Position numbers and translations under genes: made by a program. From NCBI GenBank assembly GCA_003574785.1, contig QORU01000002.1, positions 124,001-188,000 of the forward strand: a DNA stretch of 64,000 bases, written 5' to 3'. Shown here piece after piece: positions 58,269 to 64,000 of the stretch. The stretch's first letter is position 1, and every line of letters starts with the position of its first letter. The notes below the pieces were generated by a model that worked only from the letters and a program-made list of their open reading frames with translations, had not been told where the DNA came from and did no database searches. Source of the DNA: Taklimakanibacter deserti. Lineage in GTDB: Bacteria; Pseudomonadota; Alphaproteobacteria; Rhizobiales; Aestuariivirgaceae.

Positions 58269-58879
58269 GACAGCCGCATTCCGAACGGCTCTCCGATATC
58301 CTGAAAAGGCTGGGCGAGAACGGAAATCCCGACATGACGCTCGGCGACATCATCAAGGCGCTGGGCGAGCGCGGCTTCGGCGCGCTCATCCTGCTGTTCG
58401 CAGCACCCAATCTCATTCCGCTGCCGCCCGGATCGTCCTTCGTCTTCGGCGTGCCTCTGGTCTTCATCACCGCGCAATTGATGATCAAGCAGGACAAGAT
58501 CTGGCTGCCGAAACGGCTCAATGATGCCCGGATGGGCGGCGGCCGCCTGCTCCATCTGCTGCAGCGGCTCGTGCCCTATGTGGTCAAGGTCGAGAAGCTG
58601 CTCAAGCCGCGCGGCACGCTCCTCACCTCGGCCTTCGGCGAAAGGCTCGCGGGGCTGGCGGGACTGTTCTGCGCGATCGTCCTGCTCCTGCCCATCTTCG
58701 GCGCCAATATGGCACCGGCCCTCGCGCTGTGCTGCTTCGCGCTCGGTCTCATCGAGCAGGACGAGATCGCGATGCTGGCGGGCTGGCTCGGCACTTTCGC
58801 CACCGTCGTCATCCTGGCCCTGCTCTATCTGTTCGGCACCGCGATCTTCGCCTTCCTCAGCAACTGGATCACCCCATAA
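58265..58879 (+). CDS. ExoD-like exopolysaccharide-associated membrane protein
   Basis: Membrane protein of 204 residues of the ExoD family, named from a Sinorhizobium gene needed for normal exopolysaccharide and alkali tolerance; the biochemical role is unknown. It has LGDIIKALGERGFGALILLFAAPNLIPLPPGSSFVFG, typical of the family, and three to four hydrophobic segments. GTG start at 58265 overlaps the stop of the preceding gene, so translation is coupled with the CorC/HlyC-type protein. Confidence 0.88.
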   Translation: MRQPHSERLSDILKRLGENGNPDMTLGDIIKALGERGFGALILLFAAPNLIPLPPGSSFVFGVPLVFITAQLMIKQDKIWLPKRLNDARMGGGRLLHLLQRLVPYVVKVEKLLKPRGTLLTSAFGERLAGLAGLFCAIVLLLPIFGANMAPALALCCFALGLIEQDEIAMLAGWLGTFATVVILALLYLFGTAIFAFLSNWITP

Positions 58880-58902
58880 AAAAGGCGGCCGAACCGGCCG
58901 CC
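58878..58902 (-). terminator. Terminator of tig, between converging exoD and tig
   Basis: GGCGGCCG (58884-58891) pairs with CGGCCGCC (58895-58902) with a three-base loop. On the minus strand it is followed by six T residues, making a strong terminator for the trigger factor gene; on the plus strand the T-run is poor. Confidence 0.85.
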
Positions 58903-58924
58903 TTCAATCCATATCGGGCAGAGA

Positions 58925-60499
58925 CTACTCGGCCTTCTTCGCCTTCTTGGCGGGAGCCTTCTTCTTGGCCGGCGCCTTCTCAGGCTCATGGGCATGATCG
59001 TGATCATGATGCGCGTGATCGTGATCATGATCGTGGTGATGATGATCGTGATCGTGGTCATGATCATGGTGGTGATGATCATGATCGTGGTCATGATCAT
59101 GGTGGTGATGATCATGGTCGTGGTCATGATCATGGTGGTGAGCGTGATCATGCTCATCCTCGTCCTGCACCAAAGCCTGCAGCTCTTCGCGCGTCACCTG
59201 CTTTTCCGCGACATTGGCCTTGGACACGATATGATCGACGACCTTCTGCTCGAAGATCGGGCCGCGCAGCTCGAGCAGCGCATTGGCGTTCTTGCGGTAG
59301 TAATCGAATACCCGGCGCTCCTGGCCCGGGAACTGGCGGGCGCGGTCGACGAGAGCGCGCTGCAACTCCTCATCGGTGATGGTGACGCCTTCCTTCTCGC
59401 CCAGGGTTCCGAGGACGAGGCCCAGGCGCACGCGGCGCTCGGCGATGGCGCGATATTCCTTGCGCGCCTCTTCTTCCGTCGTGCCCTCGTCGGCAAAGCC
59501 CTTGCCGGTGCGCTGCATCTCGGTCTCGAGCGCGTTCCAGATGCCGTTGAACTCGGTCTCGACTAGCTTTTCCGGCAGCTCGAAGCTGTAGGTCTTGTCG
59601 AGCGCATCAAGCACGTCGCGCTTGAGCTTGAGACGGGTCATCTGGCCGAACTCCTGGCCCAGGCGCTCGCGGATCGTCTCCTTGAGCTTGTCGAGGCCCT
59701 CGAGGCCGAGCTTCTTGGCGAATTCATCGTCGATCGCCGTTTCCTTCTGCGCCTCGACGCTCGCCACCTTGACGTCGAACTCGGCCGCCTTGCTGGCGAG
59801 CGTCGCCACGCCATAGGTCGCGGGGAACGTAACCTTCACAGTGACGTCATCGCCCGTCTTGGCGCCCGTGAGCTGATCCTCGAAGCCCGGGATGAACTGG
59901 CCGGAGCCGAGCTCGAGCGGCACATTCTCGGCGGTGCCGCCCTCGAAGGCCTCACCGTCGATCTTGCCGACGAAGGAAATCGTCACCCGGTCGCCCTTCG
60001 CCGCCTTGCCGTCCTTGGCCTGCCAGTCCTTGTACTGGCCGGCGATACGGCCGAGCGCCTCATCGACATGCGCATCGGTCACCTCGATCACATGGCGCTG
60101 CAGCTCGAGGCCGGTCGTGTCCGTAAGCTCGAAGGTCGGAATCACCTCGAGCGACATGGTGTAAGCGAGGTCGCTCTTGCCGTCGAAGATGCGCGCCACT
60201 TCCTCTTCGTCTTCGGGAAGCTTCACTTCCGGCTGATAGGCCGGCTTCAGGTTGCGCTCCTCGAGCACCTTCTTGCTGGCATCGTCGAGCTGCTTCTGCA
60301 CGACCTCGGCCATCACCGACTTGCCATAGACGCGTTTCAGATGCGGCACCGGCACCTTGCCGGGACGGAAGCCCTTAAGATGCGCCTTGCCGGCCATCTC
60401 GGTCAGACGCTTGTTGACTTCCTTGTCGAGATCCTGGGCGGCGACGACGACTTTGAATTCGCGCTTCAGGCCGGAGCTCAGCGTTTCGGTAACCTGCAT
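58925..60499 (-). CDS. tig: Trigger factor with His/Asp-rich repeat tail
   Basis: Ribosome-bound peptidyl-prolyl isomerase and chaperone of 524 residues. The ribosome-binding signature GFRPGKVPVPHLKRVYG lies at about 44-60, the PPIase domain at about 160-240 (RVTISFVGKIDGEAFEGGTAENVPLELGSG), and the helical C-terminal arms end near residue 440. The family is about 430-490 long; the excess here is a His/Asp-only tail (about residues 446-504) ending in a Lys/Ala-rich EKAPAKKKAPAKK sequence. The tail repeats an 11-residue unit. It probably binds metal ions such as nickel, zinc or copper. Confidence 0.95.
   Translation of the reverse strand: MQVTETLSSGLKREFKVVVAAQDLDKEVNKRLTEMAGKAHLKGFRPGKVPVPHLKRVYGKSVMAEVVQKQLDDASKKVLEERNLKPAYQPEVKLPEDEEEVARIFDGKSDLAYTMSLEVIPTFELTDTTGLELQRHVIEVTDAHVDEALGRIAGQYKDWQAKDGKAAKGDRVTISFVGKIDGEAFEGGTAENVPLELGSGQFIPGFEDQLTGAKTGDDVTVKVTFPATYGVATLASKAAEFDVKVASVEAQKETAIDDEFAKKLGLEGLDKLKETIRERLGQEFGQMTRLKLKRDVLDALDKTYSFELPEKLVETEFNGIWNALETEMQRTGKGFADEGTTEEEARKEYRAIAERRVRLGLVLGTLGEKEGVTITDEELQRALVDRARQFPGQERRVFDYYRKNANALLELRGPIFEQKVVDHIVSKANVAEKQVTREELQALVQDEDEHDHAHHHDHDHDHDHHHHDHDHDHDHHHHDHDHDHDHHHHDHDHDHAHHDHDHAHEPEKAPAKKKAPAKKAKKAE
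58988..59164 (-). repeat. 33-base tandem repeats coding for the His/Asp tail of trigger factor
   Basis: About 177 bases of CAT/CAC and GAT/GAC codons in which the pattern HHHHDHDHDHD recurs every 11 residues (33 bases) at least three times before it degrades near both ends. Such direct repeats can change copy number by slippage, which would vary the length of the tail between strains. Confidence 0.8.
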
Positions 60500-60581
60500 G
60501 TTCCCTGCTCAATCCTTATGGGGTTCGTACTTCTTCGCAGCATCTGTTGCGAAACCAGGCTTGCTTCGGGCGCTGAGGCCT

Positions 60582-60666
60582 TGGTGCGGGCGGAGGGACT
60601 TGAACCCCCACGGGTTGCCCCACAGGAACCTAAATCCTGCGTGTCTGCCAATTTCACCACGCCCGC
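60582..60666 (-). tRNA. tRNA-Leu (TAG)
   Basis: On the reverse strand the acceptor GCGGGCG pairs with CGCCCGC, the anticodon stem is CAGGA/TCCTG with loop TTTAGGT, giving anticodon TAG (Leu). The long variable arm (GTGGGGCAACCCGT) is that of a class II tRNA, and CCA is encoded. It lies between nnr and tig on the same strand. Confidence 0.95.
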
Positions 60667-60699
60667 GCCGAGGCTCGGGCCCGTTGCGATGGGCGCGGT

Positions 60700-62163
60700 C
60701 TATAGCAGAGGGTTTTGCGCGATGCCACTAGAAATGAGGCCAGGTAAGTCCTCGGCGATGAGGCCGAAACCGCCGAATTTCCGGGCCGCTTCGCCATGGA
60801 GCCACATGGCGGCAGAGGCCGCCTTGAGGGGCTCGAGGCGCTGGGCCAGGAGACCCGTCACCAGGCCCGCCAGCACGTCGCCCGAGCCCGCCGTGGCGAG
60901 ACTCGCCGGCGCGTTGGTATTGACGATCGCCCGGCCATCGGGGCTCGCGGCGACGCTGTCCGGCCCCTTGAGCAGGATGACGGCATGGCTCAGCGCCGCC
61001 GCCTTCAGGGCACGCTCACATTTCGACTCCGCCGCCCCGTCCATATTCTTGAAAAGACGGGCGAACTCCCCCTCGTGAGGGGTCATCACCACGGCCCGCT
61101 CGGGGAATTCGCCTACAGCGTCGAAGAGCTCCTCCGGCGCCTCGGCGAATGACGTAAGGGCATCGGCATCGAGGACGACCGCGGCACCGCTGGCGAGCGC
61201 CGCACGCACCTTTGCCCGCGTGGCCGACCCGACGCCGATGGCGGGACCGAGGCAAACGGCATTCTTCCGCCGGTCGGAAAGAAGCCTGCCCAGGGCCAGG
61301 GCATCATCGGCCTCGGCCAGCATGACGGCGGTCAGATGCGCGGCATTCGCCGCCAGGGCGGCCTTGGGCGAGGCCAGAGTGACGAGGCCGGCGCCCACCC
61401 GCAAGGCGGCGAGCGCCGCCAGGCGGGCCGCCCCCGTCTGATGCGCGGCACCGGACAGGATGACGGCATGGCCGCGCTGATATTTGTGCTGCCCGGCGCT
61501 GGCAACCGGCAGGTCCGGCGCGTGGTTCTCCGAGAGCGTCGGCGCGATGATCTCGAGAACCTTCGCCGGAATGCCGATATCGGCGACGACGGTCTCACCG
61601 CAATAGGAGCGTCCCGGCATCAGCACATGGCCGGGCTTCTTACGGAAGAAGGTCACGGTGAGGGCGGCGTGGAAGGCGTCGGGCCTCGCCTGCCCCGTGG
61701 CGCCATCGAGCCCCGACGGCACATCGATGGCGACAACCGGCACGGTCGTTTCCCTGATCCGCGCGACGAGTTCGTCGCTCAGGCGTTTGGAGAGGCCGGC
61801 GCCGAACAGCGCATCGACGATGAGACCGGCACGTCCCGGCGCACCAAAGGTTTCGACGGGACCCGCCCAGCGTCCGGCCATGATGGCCGCATCGCCCTTG
61901 AGCTTCGATGGATCACCCAGGAGAGCGAGCCGCACCGGCCATCCCCATTGTGCGAGATAGCGCGCCACGACGAAGCCGTCGCCGCCATTGTTCCCGGGCC
62001 CACAAAGAACGAGAGTCGGGCGCGCGCCGAAGCGGCGGATGATCTCTTCCGCGACGGCGCGGCCCGCATTCTCCATGAGCGTGAGCGAGGGCACGCCCGC
62101 TTCGACGGCGAGCGCGTCGGCGCGATACATCTGCTGAGGCGTCAGGAGCGCATGGGCATACAT
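60700..62163 (-). CDS. nnr: Bifunctional NAD(P)H-hydrate epimerase / ADP-dependent dehydratase
   Basis: Repair enzyme of 487 residues that converts damaged NADHX and NADPHX back to NAD(P)H. The N-terminal YjeF_N epimerase domain (about 1-210) has ENAGRAVAEEI and GPGNNGGDGFVVARYL; the C-terminal ribokinase-like dehydratase (about 220-487) has VVMTPHEGEFARLF and ATAGSGDVLAGLVTGLLAQ. The fused order and length match E. coli Nnr. It stands 39 bases downstream of the VOC gene. Confidence 0.94.
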   Translation of the reverse strand: MYAHALLTPQQMYRADALAVEAGVPSLTLMENAGRAVAEEIIRRFGARPTLVLCGPGNNGGDGFVVARYLAQWGWPVRLALLGDPSKLKGDAAIMAGRWAGPVETFGAPGRAGLIVDALFGAGLSKRLSDELVARIRETTVPVVAIDVPSGLDGATGQARPDAFHAALTVTFFRKKPGHVLMPGRSYCGETVVADIGIPAKVLEIIAPTLSENHAPDLPVASAGQHKYQRGHAVILSGAAHQTGAARLAALAALRVGAGLVTLASPKAALAANAAHLTAVMLAEADDALALGRLLSDRRKNAVCLGPAIGVGSATRAKVRAALASGAAVVLDADALTSFAEAPEELFDAVGEFPERAVVMTPHEGEFARLFKNMDGAAESKCERALKAAALSHAVILLKGPDSVAASPDGRAIVNTNAPASLATAGSGDVLAGLVTGLLAQRLEPLKAASAAMWLHGEAARKFGGFGLIAEDLPGLISSGIAQNPLL

Positions 62164-62202
62164 GCGGTCATGTTCGCCGAGCCGGTTCCCTGCCGCAAGA
62201 CG

Positions 62203-62601
62203 CTACTTCTTGGCGGGCGCGCTGATCGACCAGTGATGGCCGTAAGGATCGGCGAGCAGACCCCAGCGGTCGCCCCAGAACTGGTCGTCGAGCGGTGCGA
62301 GCACCGTGGCGCCCGCCTTGGTCGCGCGCTCCCACCATTTGTCGGGATCATCGACGCGCAAAGCGAGCATGATGCCGGCCGGGCTGGTGTTGGGCGAGCC
62401 GTGTTCCGGGAACGCATCCATGAGGAAGACATCATGGTCATTGACCTTGATATGCGCGTGCATCAGGCGCTTGCCGTCCTCGGCATCATGGCGGCCCACT
62501 TCCTCGGCGCCGAACGCCTTCTTGTAGAAATCGATCGCGGCCTTGGCGTTGTTGTCGTTGATGGTCATATGCGGGATGAGACCGGTGCTGTACTGCGTCA
62601 T
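62203..62601 (-). CDS. VOC family protein (glyoxalase/bleomycin-resistance fold)
   Basis: Small protein of 132 residues of the PhnB/28-kDa-like subgroup: GLIPHMTINDNNAKAAIDFYKKAFGAEEVGRHDAEDGKRLMHAHIKVND, then PAGIMLALRVDDPDKWWERATKAGATVLAPLDDQFWGDRWGLLADPYGHHWSI. The ending DPYGHHWSI and the paired beta-alpha-beta modules are diagnostic of the fold; the reaction cannot be predicted. A good ribosome site (AGGGAGAA) precedes the ATG. Confidence 0.88.
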   Translation of the reverse strand: MTQYSTGLIPHMTINDNNAKAAIDFYKKAFGAEEVGRHDAEDGKRLMHAHIKVNDHDVFLMDAFPEHGSPNTSPAGIMLALRVDDPDKWWERATKAGATVLAPLDDQFWGDRWGLLADPYGHHWSISAPAKK

Positions 62602-62695
62602 GTGGTTCTCCCTGGGTGAAGTTCAGTCGAAATGCCGTCCCGACGCCTATTGCAATGGAGTCTACCTCACAATGTTGCAAAATCGTGTCGGTGCT

Positions 62696-63886
62696 TCAGC
62701 CTTGCTCCTGGCCGATCTCGTGCAGCAGGGCTGTGAACCAGGAAGCCGAAGGATCGAAATGCTTGCCGCCCTTGATGCGCGAAAACTCGATCGTGCTGAG
62801 TTGCCCGCCCCGTTCCTCGTCATGGCCGACGAGTCCGCTCTCGCCCGTGAGGCCCGAGGCCACGGCATGATCGACCATGGCGCGGATGAGCTTGAGGTCG
62901 TCCGCGCCGGCGGCGGCCGAGCGCACGAAATAGCCCGACTTCTGCACCAGGGTGCGCTCCGCCCCGATGAGCTTGGCGAAGCGCTTTGAGAACCAGTCGC
63001 CAACATTGATCTTGTCGATCTTGACGTGACCGAAGGCATCGCGCTCGACGGCCTCGCCGCGGGCTTCCATCTCGCGCACCAGATCGGCGACGCCCGCACC
63101 TTCGCTGAGGAAGATCGCGACCGAGTTCTTGCTGTTCATGACCGCTTTGAGCCTTCGCGCCTCGGCGTCGATGGCGATGGGTATTTCGGGGATATAGAGG
63201 GCGTCGATGTCCTTCTGGACCACGGTGAAGGGTGATGGCGCCTTGGCCCTGAGGCGGCGGCGATAGGCTTCGGCCGTTGCCGCCGCGAGCCAGCCCGAGT
63301 TGCGGCCCATCACCTCGTGGATCACCAGCGTACGCGGTGCGGTGGTGCGCTCATTGACGACATTCTCGAAGAAGACGGCGCCCTGCTCCGCCGCCGTCTG
63401 CGCACCCAGCGACTGGCGGATCGGCACGATGTCGTTGTCGATCGTCTTGGGCAAGCCCACCACGGTGAGCTTGTGGCCGCTATCGGCCAGGAAGCGCGCC
63501 AGGTCGGCGGCCGTCGTATTGGTGTCGTCGCCGCCGATCGTGTGGAGGATCGTGACCTTGTCCTTCAGCAATTGCGCCGCCGCCACGTGCAGCGGATCCT
63601 CGCCCTCCTTGATGAACCCGCGCTTCACGAGGTCGGCGGCATTGGTCAGCTTGACACGGCTGTTGCCGATCGGGCTGCCGCCTTCCGCCTCGAGGAGATG
63701 CGCCTCCTTGCGAATAGCTGCCGTGATGGGGATGCTGTCGCCAAGGAGCAGACCCTGATAGCCATAGCGATAGCCGATGATCTCGGCATCGGGGGCAAGG
63801 CTCGAATAGCGCATGATCAGGCCGCCGACAGCCGCGGAGAGACAAGGCGCAAGACCGCCTGCGGTCAGCATCGCCACTTTGACCAT
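62696..63886 (-). CDS. pfp: Pyrophosphate-dependent 6-phosphofructokinase
   Basis: Glycolytic enzyme of 396 residues phosphorylating fructose 6-phosphate, reversibly when pyrophosphate is the donor. The PPi-type markers are visible: GGDDTN with Asp121 where ATP enzymes have Gly, and PKTIDND with Lys147 (146-152) in place of the ATP-type Gly. MGRNSGWLA, the substrate loop, follows at about 193-201. The start gives MVKVAMLTAGGLAPC. Many alphaproteobacteria lack an ATP phosphofructokinase, so this gene may close their glycolysis. It is monocistronic by context. Confidence 0.88.
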   Translation of the reverse strand: MVKVAMLTAGGLAPCLSAAVGGLIMRYSSLAPDAEIIGYRYGYQGLLLGDSIPITAAIRKEAHLLEAEGGSPIGNSRVKLTNAADLVKRGFIKEGEDPLHVAAAQLLKDKVTILHTIGGDDTNTTAADLARFLADSGHKLTVVGLPKTIDNDIVPIRQSLGAQTAAEQGAVFFENVVNERTTAPRTLVIHEVMGRNSGWLAAATAEAYRRRLRAKAPSPFTVVQKDIDALYIPEIPIAIDAEARRLKAVMNSKNSVAIFLSEGAGVADLVREMEARGEAVERDAFGHVKIDKINVGDWFSKRFAKLIGAERTLVQKSGYFVRSAAAGADDLKLIRAMVDHAVASGLTGESGLVGHDEERGGQLSTIEFSRIKGGKHFDPSASWFTALLHEIGQEQG

Positions 63887-63944
63887 GAGCCTGATCCTTC
63901 ACGCAAATGAACTGCCCCAGTGGTGACAGTTCACGCCGTCGCGA

Positions 63945-64000
63945 TCAAGAGGCCTTTACGTAGCCGAGCGCTTCGACGATCCGTCCGTCTCTCACACGCA
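63945..64000 (-). CDS. Partial gene at the window edge (C-terminus only)
   Basis: The minus strand reads in one frame RVRDGRIVEALGYVKAS and ends at a TGA complement at 63945-63947; the rest lies beyond the window. The VRDGRIVEALGYVK ending resembles SnoaL/ketosteroid-isomerase-like proteins, but 17 residues are too few for a family call. Confidence 0.45.
   Translation of the reverse strand, partial: RVRDGRIVEALGYVKAS

Noticed and set aside
58985..59165. CRISPR array or simple satellite
   Set aside because: The repeats are in frame within trigger factor, lack spacers and encode His/Asp residues.

Overview
This 64 kb window is high-GC chromosomal DNA from an alphaproteobacterium, most likely of the order Hyphomicrobiales (Rhizobiales). 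The evidence is a complete nuo operon that runs straight on into birA and an RNase J gene, a NuoE with a Pro/Ala linker and C-terminal helical domain, a class III cyclase/TPR protein, an Irr-type iron-control motif, and an intergenic palindrome of a type common in this order. Genus cannot be read from the sequence.

Regions. (1) 1-8.4 kb: a cyclase-TPR protein behind a long inverted repeat, a TSUP exporter paired with a beta-hydroxyacid dehydrogenase, threonine ammonia-lyase with an ACT domain, the Bpt aminoacyl-tRNA-protein transferase, an EamA transporter and two uncharacterised proteins. (2) 8.7-14.9 kb: parC, a secreted polysaccharide-lyase-like protein, a small membrane protein, RNase J and biotin-protein ligase. 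(3) 14.9-29.9 kb: nuoABCDEFGHIJKLMN on the minus strand, gene ends overlapping or nearly touching, with an extra 79-residue membrane protein between nuoH and nuoI. (4) 30.3-37.6 kb: tRNA-Asp, an MscS channel, a ferric-iron binding protein and permease without an ATPase, and several small secreted, membrane or SEC-C proteins. (5) 37.6-41.3 kb: a large subtilisin-family protease preceded by a 91-residue unknown protein. (6) 41.6-50.4 kb: a probable genomic island bounded by a direct repeat of the 3' end of tRNA-Val. It holds a GntR/FCD regulator, a complete sugar ABC transporter and a D-apionate-lactonase-like enzyme, plus a nucleotidyltransferase-fold protein. (7) 50.4-64 kb: housekeeping genes: HU, Lon, ClpX, ClpP, a CorC/HlyC-type protein, ExoD, trigger factor with a very histidine-rich tail, tRNA-Leu, NAD(P)HX repair enzyme, a VOC protein and pyrophosphate-type phosphofructokinase.

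How the genes fit together: the nuo block encodes all 14 core subunits of the proton-pumping NADH dehydrogenase. The lon-clpX-clpP-tig cluster is a protein folding and degradation module in the classical order. The island looks like an uptake and lactone-hydrolysis module for a branched sugar such as apiose, with its own repressor and operator. The best candidates for undescribed biology are the subtilase with its small partner, the small protein inside the nuo operon, the tRNA-bounded island, and the periodic His/Asp tail on trigger factor. All assignments rest on reading the sequence by eye; no database search was run.
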